39,417 bases of DNA, from assembly GCF_900770955.1 (NCBI RefSeq), contig NZ_CAAGLX010000019.1:1-39417 (forward strand), in the 5' to 3' direction. Each line of letters opens with the position of its first letter. Position 1 is the stretch's first letter. Under the pieces are notes generated by a model that was not told the origin of the DNA, ran no database searches, and worked only from the letters and a program-made list of their open reading frames with translations. The stretch comes from an uncultured Phascolarctobacterium sp. (lineage in GTDB: Bacteria > Bacillota > Negativicutes > Acidaminococcales > Acidaminococcaceae). Positions 20,628 through 28,338 of this stretch are shown in pieces. A program made the translations under genes and the position numbers.

Positions 20628-21851
20628 ATGTCTGTTTATGACGTACTTATGGAACGTGGCTTTATTAAGCAAATGTCCCATGAAGACGAGATTAAAGAAT
20701 TATTAGAGAAGGAAAAAATCACCTTTTATATCGGTTTTGACCCCACCGCTGACAGCCTGCATGTAGGCCACTTCATCGCCCTGATGCTGATGAGCCATAT
20801 GCAGCGCGCAGGCCATCGTCCTATCGTACTTTTGGGCGGCGGCACCGGCATGGTCGGTGACCCGAGCGGCAAGGACGAGATGCGCAAAATGCTCACTCCG
20901 GAATTCATTGCCCACAACATCGCCTGCTTCAAAAAGCAAATGAGCCGTTTCATTGATTTCAGCGAAGACAAGGCTATTATTGTCAACAATGCCGACTGGC
21001 TGTTAGACCTGAACTATGTTCAGCTGCTGCGCGAAGTTGGCGTACACTTTACCGTTAACCGTATGCTGGCTGCCGAATGCTTCAAGAAACGTTGGGAAAA
21101 AGGCCTGACCTTCTTTGAATTCAACTATATGATTATGCAGGGCTACGACTTCTGGAAGCTGCACCATGACCATAACTGCATTATGGAGCTGGGTGGCGAC
21201 GACCAATGGTCCAACATGCTTGCCGGCGTAGAATTAATCCGCCGCAAGGATCAACAGCCTGCATACTGCATGACCTGCAAGCTCCTGACCACCAGCGATG
21301 GCCGCAAAATGGGCAAAACCGAAAAGGGTGCTCTGTGGCTTGACCCGGAAAAAACCTCTCCGTATGACTTCTATCAATACTGGCGCAATGTTGCAGACAG
21401 CGACGTAGAAAACTGCCTGTGCCTGCTGACATTCCTGCCTATGGATGAGGTTCGCCGTCTGAGTGCACTGAAGGATGCAGCTATCAACGAGGCTAAAAAA
21501 GTATTGGCCTACGAGGTTACCAAGCTTGTTCATGGCGAAGAAGCAGCGCGTCAGGCGCAGGAAGCTACCGAAGCTCTCTTCGGCGGCAATGCCAAAGATA
21601 TGAGCAACGTACCGGCAATCGAAATTACCCAGGAAGATATGACTGCCAAGATTATCGATGTACTGACTGCTGCTAAAGTTTTCAGCAGCAAGCGTGAAGC
21701 TCGTCAGTTAATCGCCCAAGGCGGCCTGACTGTAGCAGACACTGTGCTGCAGGATGCTGAAGCATGCCTGAGCGCAGACATGTTTGATGCAGACAAGAGC
21801 CTGTTAATCCGTAAGGGTAAAAAGAAATATTTCCGTCTGCTGGTAAAATAA
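20628..21851 (+). CDS. tyrS: Tyrosyl-tRNA synthetase
   Basis: Charges tRNA-Tyr with tyrosine in the cytoplasm. The 407-residue class I enzyme has the HIGH-type motif HVGH in TADSLHVGHFIAL, the tyrosine-pocket segment (YMIMQGYDF, GGDDQWSN), the KMSKS equivalent GRKMGKTEKGALWLD, and a C-terminal S4 RNA-binding domain (SSKREARQLIAQGGLTV). AAGGAGG precedes the ATG. The leader between the mscL terminator and this gene is about 110 bp and I see no T-box elements, so control is probably not by a T-box. Length is normal. Confidence 0.97.
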   Translation: MSVYDVLMERGFIKQMSHEDEIKELLEKEKITFYIGFDPTADSLHVGHFIALMLMSHMQRAGHRPIVLLGGGTGMVGDPSGKDEMRKMLTPEFIAHNIACFKKQMSRFIDFSEDKAIIVNNADWLLDLNYVQLLREVGVHFTVNRMLAAECFKKRWEKGLTFFEFNYMIMQGYDFWKLHHDHNCIMELGGDDQWSNMLAGVELIRRKDQQPAYCMTCKLLTTSDGRKMGKTEKGALWLDPEKTSPYDFYQYWRNVADSDVENCLCLLTFLPMDEVRRLSALKDAAINEAKKVLAYEVTKLVHGEEAARQAQEATEALFGGNAKDMSNVPAIEITQEDMTAKIIDVLTAAKVFSSKREARQLIAQGGLTVADTVLQDAEACLSADMFDADKSLLIRKGKKKYFRLLVK

Positions 21852-21858
21852 GCCTTTG

Positions 21859-21897
21859 AAAGCCATCTATGCTCCTGACGGACTAGGTGGCTTTTTC
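21859..21897 (+). terminator. tyrS terminator
   Basis: AAAGCCATCTA (21859-21869) pairs with TAGGTGGCTTT (21884-21894) with one wobble and is followed by more T residues. Confidence 0.8.
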
Positions 21898-21952
21898 TAT
21901 GATTTCAACATACAGACTACTCTTTTAATTAAGGTAGTAAAAGGAGCTCTTG

Positions 21953-23278
21953 ATGCAAAACGATAAAATCAATCTTTCATTAATCATACCCATCGGCCTG
22001 ATGTTATTTTCCTTCTTCTTCGGTGCCGGTAACTTAATTTTCCCGCCTGTTCTGGGACAAATGGCAGGCGAAAACATCGGCTGGGGCATGCTCGGTTTCT
22101 GCCTGAGCGGCGTTGGCTTCCCGCTGTTGGGTGTACTCGCTATGGCTATGAAGCAAAGCGATAACCCGGACGCCATTGCTATGCCTATGCATCCCCTGTA
22201 TGCCCGCGCCGTTACCATTATCTGTGCGTTGGCTATCGGCCCGCTGTTCGCTATTCCGCGTACCGCTGCCGTTTCCTTTGACACCGGTATTCACAGCCTG
22301 CTGCCTGCTTCCTGCGAAGCTATCGGCCTGCCTGTATACACCGTGTTCTTTTTCGTCCTGACCTATTTCTTTTCCATTAACCCGTCAAAAATCATCGGTC
22401 ATATCGGTAAATTTTTGTCCCCCATGCTTTTAATTTGTCTGGCAGTCCTCGTGGTTTGCGTTTTGGTAAATCCTACCGGTAGCCTGAAAATGCCTAATCC
22501 GGACTTTGCTATATCTCCGTTCTTCCGCGGCTTTCAGGAAGGCTACAACACCATGGACCTTCTGGCAGCAATCCTGTTCGGCTCCATTACCATCAAGGCT
22601 ATCGAAGCTCAAGGCATTACCGATAAAAAGGTTCTGACCAAGCTCTGCTCCTACGCTGGCCTGATTGCAGCCTTCTTCCTCGCTATTATCTATGCGGCAC
22701 TGGCATACACCGGCGCACTGAGCATCAACGTTTTTGGTGTTATCCCTAATGGTGCAACTCTGCTCAGCAAAATCTGCACCTACTACATGGGCTTCGGCGG
22801 TCAGATTGTCTTGGCTTTGATTATCTTCTTTGCCTGCCTCACCACCAGCATCGGTCTGACAACCGCTATCTCCGGTTATTTCGCCGAGCTTAGCAATAAC
22901 CGTATGCAATATGAGCGACTGGTATTCTTCATCTCTGCTTTCAGTCTGGTAGTAGCTAACTTCGGTCTGGAAAACATCATTAAGTTCTCCATTCCGGTTA
23001 TCTGCATGCTTTATCCGATTATTATCGCTCTGGTAATTCTCAACATCGGTCGTGTGATTATTAACGATGATCAGCTGACCTTCCGCCTCTGCCTGACACT
23101 GACGACTATTTTCGCTTTTTTCGACGGTCTGCGTGTTGCCAATATCCGCTTTATGGCGTTAGACAACTTCTTTGCACAGAACCTGCCGCTGTTTGACATC
23201 GGCTTCGGCTGGGTTGTTCCCTGCTTCGGCGGTATCGCTGTAGGTCTGCTGCTGAAGGCTGTAAGAAAAGCTAACTAA
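21953..23278 (+). CDS. brnQ: Branched-chain amino acid carrier, BrnQ/LIV-II family
   Basis: Cation-coupled importer of leucine, isoleucine and valine in the inner membrane. The 441-residue protein has about 12 hydrophobic spans and the family opening FSFFFGAGNLIFPPVLGQMAG, followed by LAIGPLFAIPRTAAVSFDTG, both characteristic of BrnQ. AAAGGAG lies 6 bases before the ATG at 21953, favouring it over a TTG one codon earlier. It lies between two terminated or separately initiated units, so it is probably transcribed alone or with the ATPase gene downstream. Confidence 0.95.
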   Translation: MQNDKINLSLIIPIGLMLFSFFFGAGNLIFPPVLGQMAGENIGWGMLGFCLSGVGFPLLGVLAMAMKQSDNPDAIAMPMHPLYARAVTIICALAIGPLFAIPRTAAVSFDTGIHSLLPASCEAIGLPVYTVFFFVLTYFFSINPSKIIGHIGKFLSPMLLICLAVLVVCVLVNPTGSLKMPNPDFAISPFFRGFQEGYNTMDLLAAILFGSITIKAIEAQGITDKKVLTKLCSYAGLIAAFFLAIIYAALAYTGALSINVFGVIPNGATLLSKICTYYMGFGGQIVLALIIFFACLTTSIGLTTAISGYFAELSNNRMQYERLVFFISAFSLVVANFGLENIIKFSIPVICMLYPIIIALVILNIGRVIINDDQLTFRLCLTLTTIFAFFDGLRVANIRFMALDNFFAQNLPLFDIGFGWVVPCFGGIAVGLLLKAVRKAN

Positions 23279-23318
23279 TAATTTTATTTATAATCAATTA
23301 GAGAGTAAGGTGTAATTT

Positions 23319-24182
23319 ATGTCTAACGAACAACAATGCAGCAATGCATCTTCCTGCGGCCGCAGCAGCTGTGAAGGCTGTCCTTCCGCAGCAGCTGCTG
23401 AAAAAACACAGGCAACTGATTTCCGTGCACAGCTCAACCCCATGAGCAGCGTCAAAAAGGTTATCGCCGTAGTCAGCGGCAAGGGCGGTGTAGGCAAGTC
23501 CCTCATCACCGGTCTTTTAGCAAGCAGTATGCAGCGCCGCGGTAAGCGCTGTGCTGTTTTGGATGCTGATATCACCGGTCCGTCAATGGGACACAACCTG
23601 GGCGTGAACGGCAAGGCCAAAGCCAACGAAATCGGTATTCTGCCTCTGACTGCTCCCTGCGGTCTGGAGGTGCTTTCTGCCAATATGTTTTTGAAGAATG
23701 ATTCTGACCCTGTTGTTTGGCGCGGGCCTTTGCTCGCCGGCATGGTAAAGCAATTTTGGAGCGATGCCATTTGGACAGATATAGACTTTATGTTTGTTGA
23801 TATGCCGCCGGGAACCGGTGACGTACCTCTTACCGTCTTCCAATCACTGCCTGTAGACGGCATTATCATTGTAACCTCTCCGCAGGAGCTTGTTTCCATG
23901 ATTGTTGCCAAGGCAGTAAAAATGGCGCGCATGATGAACATTCCGATTCTCGGTCTGATTGAAAACTATGCTTACTTCCATTGCCCCGATAACGATAAGG
24001 ATTACGAAATCTTCGGCCCCAGCCATCTGGCAGAAACTGCCGATGCCTACGGCCTGAAAGTGCTCGCCCGCCTGCCGATTAACCCGTCCCTGGCAGCGGC
24101 CTGCGACGCAGGCAAGCTGGCGGACTGCCATGTAGCAGAGCTGGACGATTGCTGTGATTTTTTAGCTGATAATTTTCAGTAA
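23319..24182 (+). CDS. Mrp/NBP35-type Fe-S carrier ATPase
   Basis: P-loop ATPase that carries and transfers iron-sulfur clusters to target proteins in the cytosol. The 287-residue protein has an N-terminal Cys extension (CSNASSCGRSSCEGC, 7-21), a deviant Walker A GKGGVGKS (54-61), and the MinD/Mrp motif DMPPGTGDVPLT. The usual CxxC that binds the bridging cluster at the dimer interface should follow ENYAYF, but here it reads HCPDNDKD, with only one Cys. The N-terminal Cys cluster, as in eukaryotic NBP35, may compensate. The short gap before the YbaK gene suggests co-transcription. Confidence 0.9.
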   Translation: MSNEQQCSNASSCGRSSCEGCPSAAAAEKTQATDFRAQLNPMSSVKKVIAVVSGKGGVGKSLITGLLASSMQRRGKRCAVLDADITGPSMGHNLGVNGKAKANEIGILPLTAPCGLEVLSANMFLKNDSDPVVWRGPLLAGMVKQFWSDAIWTDIDFMFVDMPPGTGDVPLTVFQSLPVDGIIIVTSPQELVSMIVAKAVKMARMMNIPILGLIENYAYFHCPDNDKDYEIFGPSHLAETADAYGLKVLARLPINPSLAAACDAGKLADCHVAELDDCCDFLADNFQ

Positions 24183-24206
24183 GCATTTTTAAGGGAGGCT
24201 TTTGTC

Positions 24207-24686
24207 ATGTCTATAGAAAAGGTTCGTAAATATTTAAAACAATTTGATGCAGATAATCGTATCATAGAGTTTGCTACCTCCAGCGCTACCGTAGAGCTGG
24301 CAGCACAGGCAGCAGGCTGTGAGCCTGCGCGCATTGCCAAAACCCTTTCCTTTAAGCTGCATGATGACAGTGTTATCCTTATCGTCACAGCAGGCGATGC
24401 CAAGGTAGATAACGCCAAGTACAAGCATTTCTTCGGCTGCAAGGCCAAAATGCTGACTGCTGACGAAGTAGAGCCGGACATCGGCCACGCTATCGGCGGC
24501 GTCTGCCCCTTCGGCATCAACGACGGAGTTAAGGTTTATCTTGACGTTTCCCTCAAACGCTTTGTAACCTTCTTTCCTGCCTGCGGCAGCCACAACAGCG
24601 CTATAGAGCTTACTCCGGACGAGCTGGAGCAGTACAGCGCCAATTGCCAGGGTTGGGTAGATTTGTGCAAGGGCTGGCAGGAATAA
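24207..24686 (+). CDS. YbaK/EbsC-type aminoacyl-tRNA deacylase
   Basis: Likely trans-editing enzyme that removes a wrong amino acid from tRNA. The 159-residue protein carries the YbaK/ProRS-INS fold: VELAAQAAGCEPARIAKTLSFK (about 29-50, with the conserved Lys in AKTLSFK), VILIVTAGDAKVDNAKYK, a GHAIGGVCPFG block (about 94-104) and the closing strand KRFVTFFPACGS. Substrate within the family (Cys-, Ala- or other tRNA) cannot be told from sequence. AAGGGAGG precedes the start, 24 bp after the Mrp-type gene. Confidence 0.9.
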   Translation: MSIEKVRKYLKQFDADNRIIEFATSSATVELAAQAAGCEPARIAKTLSFKLHDDSVILIVTAGDAKVDNAKYKHFFGCKAKMLTADEVEPDIGHAIGGVCPFGINDGVKVYLDVSLKRFVTFFPACGSHNSAIELTPDELEQYSANCQGWVDLCKGWQE

Positions 24687-24716
24687 TCTTCTGTAACAAC
24701 ATCAAATTCAATCTTT

Positions 24717-24755
24717 AATACGCAGCACATTCGGCGTCTGCTGCGTATTTTATTT
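24717..24755 (+). terminator. Terminator after ybaK-like gene
   Basis: AATACGCAGCA (24717-24727) pairs perfectly with TGCTGCGTATT (24739-24749), followed by TTATTTT. Confidence 0.85.
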
Positions 24756-24768
24756 TGCGCACGAAAAA

Positions 24769-24813
24769 ACCTCCTGCAAGCAGCTTTTACTGCTGACTGC
24801 AGGAGGTCTTTTT
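24769..24813. terminator. Bidirectional terminator between convergent operons
   Basis: ACCTCCTGCA (24769-24778) pairs with TGCAGGAGGT (24798-24807), with an inner AGCAG/CTGCT stem, an A-run before it and a T-run after it, so it can stop transcription from both sides. Confidence 0.85.
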
Positions 24814-24840
24814 TCATATGCTTGTAAATTTTTCCGCAAG

Positions 24841-25416
24841 CTATTTTTTTATTTTGCAAATCATCTGCGTCATAGTACCCATCGGGCAGAAGGTGCACCA
24901 GGTTCTAGGCTTATACAGCGCCATTACAACTAAGCCAAGCAGCATAGAGGTCAGCATCACGCTGTAAAAGCCAAAGGCATACTGCGCTACCCACGCAGGA
25001 ACACTGCCTGCCGTATAGGCCCACGCCCAGGGAAGCTTAAACGTCCAGAGCAGCGTCACAACCTCACGCAAAGACTGCGCCTGCACAGCAACAAGATAGG
25101 TCTGCCACAGCATATTGGCGAACATCGCCATAAAGAAGCACAGAAAGCCGAAGCGGAAGTATTTGTCGACCAAAAGCTCCGGCGTAGTACGGTTACGCGA
25201 CCACTTCCAATCGCCGCCCAGCTTTGCCAACAGCAGCCCGCGTCCGCAATAACGGTTGCAGAACAGCTTGTTGCCACCGAAAAGTGCCAGTAAAACAGGC
25301 ACCATAAAATCAATCATGCCCAGCCAGGCAAAAAGGATATTGAAAAAGCCCAAAGCGAAATATATTATCGGCCATAGCCAAAGATAATCATACCAATGCT
25401 GTGTTTTTTTAGCCAT
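24841..25416 (-). CDS. Membrane-bound Fe-S protein (NapH/polyferredoxin-like)
   Basis: A 191-residue inner-membrane protein with about four hydrophobic spans (WPIIYFALGFFNILFAWLG, FGFLCFFMAMFANMLW, SVMLTSMLLGLVVMAL). Cys motifs face the cytoplasm: LFCNRYCGRG (about 51-60) and the C-terminal CTFCPMGTMTQMIC. These resemble the CxxxCP-type motifs of NapH/RdxA/polyferredoxin proteins, but there are fewer Cys than in a full 2[4Fe-4S] domain. It overlaps the ferredoxin gene by 8 bp, so electron exchange between that ferredoxin and a membrane partner is likely. Confidence 0.75.
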   Translation of the reverse strand: MAKKTQHWYDYLWLWPIIYFALGFFNILFAWLGMIDFMVPVLLALFGGNKLFCNRYCGRGLLLAKLGGDWKWSRNRTTPELLVDKYFRFGFLCFFMAMFANMLWQTYLVAVQAQSLREVVTLLWTFKLPWAWAYTAGSVPAWVAQYAFGFYSVMLTSMLLGLVVMALYKPRTWCTFCPMGTMTQMICKIKK

Positions 25417-25600
25417 CTGTTGCTACCCTGATGCTGCCTGCAGGACAGGTCTTGGCGCAGAGGCCGCAGCCTACGCAACGCTCCCTATCCACTCTTGCAA
25501 AGCATCCCTTATATACACTTATCGCCTGACGCGGACACACATGCGTGCAGGCACCGCAGGAAACGCATCTGTCCTCATTTACCACCGCAAATCTTTTCAT
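25409..25600 (-). CDS. 2[4Fe-4S] ferredoxin
   Basis: A 63-residue clostridial-type ferredoxin with two complete cluster motifs, CVSCGACTHVCP (12-23) and CVGCGLCAKTCP (42-53). It is a soluble low-potential electron carrier. The gene lies between the Trx-TrxR fusion (8 bp after its stop) and the membrane Fe-S protein (8 bp overlap), so the three are one operon and may form a redox chain. Confidence 0.93.
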   Translation of the reverse strand: MKRFAVVNEDRCVSCGACTHVCPRQAISVYKGCFARVDRERCVGCGLCAKTCPAGSIRVATDG

Positions 25601-25615
25601 AACGCCACACGTCCT

Positions 25616-26878
25616 TTAACGCAAATACGCAAGCGCGCTCTGAGCAGCAATAGCGCCGTCATTAGTCGCCGTTACAACCTGACGCAGCACCTTGTCGCAC
25701 ACGTCACCGGCGCCATACACACCGGGAATTGCAGTTGACATATCGTTTTTCACAACAAGATAGCCCTTGTCATTGGTAATACCCAAATCACGGCAGAACT
25801 CCGTAACAGGGTCCGCACCGATATAAGGGAATACGCCTTTTGCGAGCATCGCTTCCACTGCTCCCGTCTGTTTATTGAGCACCTTGAGTCCCGCAACGCG
25901 ATTATTTTCGATAATAACCTCCTGCGGTACACGCCAGGTCAGCACTTCAATCTTCGGATTAGCGGCCACCTTATCCTGCGTAAACTGCTCCGCGCTGATA
26001 ACATCGCGACGCGCCAGAATAGTAACCTTCGATGCAAATTCCGCAAGATACAGTGATTCCTCAAAGGCAGCATTGCCTGCACCCACAATAATTACCGGCT
26101 TATTGCGGTAGAACGCCGCATCGCAGACAGCACAGAAGCTGATGCCGCGACCGATCATCTCCTGCTCGCCGGGAATATTCAGCAAGCGCTCCACTGTACC
26201 GGTAGCAATAATTACAGCAGGCGCCGTAAACTCCGCACCGCTTTCACAGCGCACACGTCGCTCCGTTCCCTCAACCGCCAGCTCTGCAACCTTCTCATAA
26301 AGATAGGACGTGCCCAACGCCATCGCCTGCTCATAAATATCGTAGGCGAGCTGTGAGCCGTTGACGTTCTTGATACCGGGCCAGTTTTCAATCTCAAAGG
26401 TTTTTATCAGCTTGCCGCCGGGAGCAAACGATTCCAGCACCAATGTCTTTAAGCCTGCGCGTCGCGCATACACAGCTGCCGTCAGACCGGCAGCACCGCC
26501 GCCGATAATAATCAAATCATAGCTTTTATCGGGAGCCTGCTCCACCGGCGGCTCGTTGCCCAAAAGCTTTTCCAGTCTTGCCTGCAGGCGTTCCTTCGGC
26601 AAAAAACCGGCGTAACGCGAAGCAACCTCGCCGTTTTTGATAAAGAACAGACCGGGAATAATGGTTATGTCCATCTCCTCCGTCAGCTCCGGCTCCTTAT
26701 CTATATCAATCTTGACGATGTCTATGCGCTCGCCCATCTCCTTGTCAATATCCTCCAGCACATAGCTGAGCATCTTGCAGGGACCGCACCAGGTCGCATA
26801 AAAATCTGCCAGAAAGGTTTTCTTTTCGGCCAGCATCTGCTTAAATTCTGCAGCCGTCGGGTTTACAATAATCGCCAT
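25616..26878 (-). CDS. Thioredoxin - thioredoxin reductase fusion
   Basis: A single 420-residue polypeptide. Residues 1-107 are thioredoxin, with WCGPC (30-34) and the cis-Pro loop TIIPG (72-76). A short PVEQAPDKS linker leads to a flavin TrxR with the FAD motif GGGAAG (126-131), the redox-active CAVC (249-252), a second nucleotide motif GAGNAAFEE (266-274) and the closing GDVCDK/TATNDGAIAA segment. The usual NADPH-recognition HRRxxFRA reads ARRDVISAE, so pyridine nucleotide use may differ. The order is opposite to the Mycobacterium leprae TrxR-Trx fusion. Next in the operon is a ferredoxin. Confidence 0.92.
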   Translation of the reverse strand: MAIIVNPTAAEFKQMLAEKKTFLADFYATWCGPCKMLSYVLEDIDKEMGERIDIVKIDIDKEPELTEEMDITIIPGLFFIKNGEVASRYAGFLPKERLQARLEKLLGNEPPVEQAPDKSYDLIIIGGGAAGLTAAVYARRAGLKTLVLESFAPGGKLIKTFEIENWPGIKNVNGSQLAYDIYEQAMALGTSYLYEKVAELAVEGTERRVRCESGAEFTAPAVIIATGTVERLLNIPGEQEMIGRGISFCAVCDAAFYRNKPVIIVGAGNAAFEESLYLAEFASKVTILARRDVISAEQFTQDKVAANPKIEVLTWRVPQEVIIENNRVAGLKVLNKQTGAVEAMLAKGVFPYIGADPVTEFCRDLGITNDKGYLVVKNDMSTAIPGVYGAGDVCDKVLRQVVTATNDGAIAAQSALAYLR

Positions 26879-26925
26879 TTACATCAGGCCTCCTTTATAA
26901 TAAGCTATTCGTAATTCAGCTTATA

Positions 26926-27687
26926 TCAGTGATGACCACCGCAGCCGTGCTCGCCGCAGGTGTGACCTTCGCCGTGCTCACCATGGTGATTGCATTTAAC
27001 AGCAGGGTTGTAGTCCAACGTGCCTGCCAGCAAAGATTCTACCGCTGCATCCGCGTTGCCGCTTACGCCGCCGTACAGCTTAATGCCTGCAGCAGCCAGC
27101 GCCATCTGCGCACCGCCGCCGATACCGCCGCAAATCAGAACGTCTGCCTTCAGCGCGGTCAATACGCCTGCCAAAGCACCATGACCTCGGCCATTGGTGT
27201 TCACAACCTCGGACGCAACAACTTTGCCGTCCTGCACATCATAAACCTTAAACTCTTCGGTATGTCCGAAATGTTGAAAAATCTCGCCGTTTTCATAGGT
27301 TACTGCAATTCTCATAGTATCTTCTCCCTTTTCCCTGTATTTTTCATATAACTTTTGCTTAAAGCAATCAACGCAGCCACAGCCTGTACTGCTGCCGTTA
27401 CAGAGGCGGAAATCGCCGCCTTTGATACGCAGCGGCCGTCCTTCCACAACAAAATCCGCCAGCTTCTTGCGCGCAGTTTCGTAAATGCGCTGCACAGTGG
27501 TCCGCGCAATCTGCATAAAGGCAGCACACTGCTCCTGACTCATGCCGCGCCTGTCAATCAGGCGTATCGCTTCGTATTCGTCAACAGTCAGAACAATAGG
27601 CTCCTGCTCTGCATTATTGTTTTGCGGTAAAAACTCCAGTGTTTGCGGATAATGGCAAACCTTTCTGCATTTCACTTTTCTGGGCAT
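26926..27687 (-). CDS. DUF134 HTH domain fused to NifX/NifB-type (Fe-Mo cofactor) domain
   Basis: A 253-residue two-domain protein. The N-terminal DUF134 (1-105) has MPRKVKCRKVCHYP, a sigma-like HTH (MSQEQCAAFMQIARTTVQRI) and a Cys cluster CGCVDCF. The C-terminal dinitrogenase cofactor-biosynthesis-like domain starts MRIAVTYENGEIFQHFGHTEEF (about 124) and contains ICGGIGGGAQMALAAAGI. The tail is His/Cys-rich (CGEHGCGGHH). No nif genes are near, so a metal- or Fe-S-responsive regulator is more likely than nitrogen fixation. It has AGAGGAGG before the ATG and a strong promoter with a palindrome upstream, and it leads the Trx-TrxR operon. Confidence 0.88.
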   Translation of the reverse strand: MPRKVKCRKVCHYPQTLEFLPQNNNAEQEPIVLTVDEYEAIRLIDRRGMSQEQCAAFMQIARTTVQRIYETARKKLADFVVEGRPLRIKGGDFRLCNGSSTGCGCVDCFKQKLYEKYREKGEDTMRIAVTYENGEIFQHFGHTEEFKVYDVQDGKVVASEVVNTNGRGHGALAGVLTALKADVLICGGIGGGAQMALAAAGIKLYGGVSGNADAAVESLLAGTLDYNPAVKCNHHGEHGEGHTCGEHGCGGHH

Positions 27688-27710
27688 CTGATTTCCTCCT
27701 CTCTGATTCC

Positions 27711-27760
27711 ATTATATAAGCGAAACGGGCATATGTCAATTATATTTTTGACATATGCCC
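27711..27760 (-). promoter_or_regulatory. Near-consensus promoter overlapped by a 34-bp palindrome
   Basis: On the - strand TTGACA (27734-27739), a 17-base spacer and TATAAT (27711-27716). GGGCATATGTCAA (27727-27739) and TTGACATATGCCC (27748-27760) form a perfect 13-bp inverted repeat with an 8-base centre covering the -35. It is probably the operator of the DUF134 protein. Confidence 0.8.
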
Positions 27761-27788
27761 ATTTGAAATTGCAACAGAAAATACTCTA

Positions 27789-28304
27789 TTATTCTTCCAG
27801 ATAAAATTCCCACGCACAGCCGTCAGGACTTTCCGTACAATCCGGGAAGCAGCTCAGGCAGCGGCATTTGATGCGCGCGTCAATCGTAGCAGCAAAGCCG
27901 CTGTATTCGTAAATTCCGACCGATTTACAAGGATGATACGGCATACCCTTGCGGCTGCGCGCCGTCTGCACACGGCAATCATGATTGCGATAAATGAGCC
28001 TGTTGCCGTCGTGGATACATTCATGCTCGTTCAGATTCCCGTAAAAGCGATAGTGTAGCGCCTGCTCCAGGCCATCTAAGCCAGGATTTTCCGGCAGTTT
28101 AAGGAAATCCTTGATACGCTTGGCTTCGATAACGGTAAAGCGCTTCCACGCCTCCTCATCATGGTATATGGCCTCCGCCATGCCGAATTTGCGTTCAATC
28201 GACTGGAACCAGACGCCGTCATGTGCCAGCCAGTTTTTCGCATAAAGCTCAATCAGCTCCAAAAGCTGTTCTTTGCTTAATTCCGCAAGATATTTGTTGA
28301 ACAT
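27789..28304 (-). CDS. DUF6125 family protein
   Basis: A 171-residue cytoplasmic protein with the DUF6125 blocks ELSKEQLLELIELYAKNWLA, HDGVWFQSIERKFGM, AKRIKDFLKLPENPGLDGLE and, at the C-terminus, the Cys-containing KCRCLSCFPD plus CAWEF. The HDCRVQTARSRKGMPYHPC stretch is typical of the family. The conserved Cys suggest metal or Fe-S binding. Function is unknown, and members are common in anaerobic Firmicutes and methanogens. It lies 34 bp after the F420H2-DH-beta-like gene. Confidence 0.75.
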   Translation of the reverse strand: MFNKYLAELSKEQLLELIELYAKNWLAHDGVWFQSIERKFGMAEAIYHDEEAWKRFTVIEAKRIKDFLKLPENPGLDGLEQALHYRFYGNLNEHECIHDGNRLIYRNHDCRVQTARSRKGMPYHPCKSVGIYEYSGFAATIDARIKCRCLSCFPDCTESPDGCAWEFYLEE

Positions 28305-28338
28305 GATGCATAACCTCCTTTGTGGGGGAATTGTAATT

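Noticed and set aside
26926..27687. Evidence for nitrogen fixation from the NifX/NifB-type domain
   Set aside because: The domain is common in regulators and unknown proteins of anaerobes. No nitrogenase or cofactor genes are nearby.
27727..27760. Inverted repeat read as a terminator for the DUF6125 gene
   Set aside because: The loop side is AT-rich, but no T-run follows on the - strand. The repeat overlaps a -35 box with a correctly spaced TATAAT, so an operator is the better reading.
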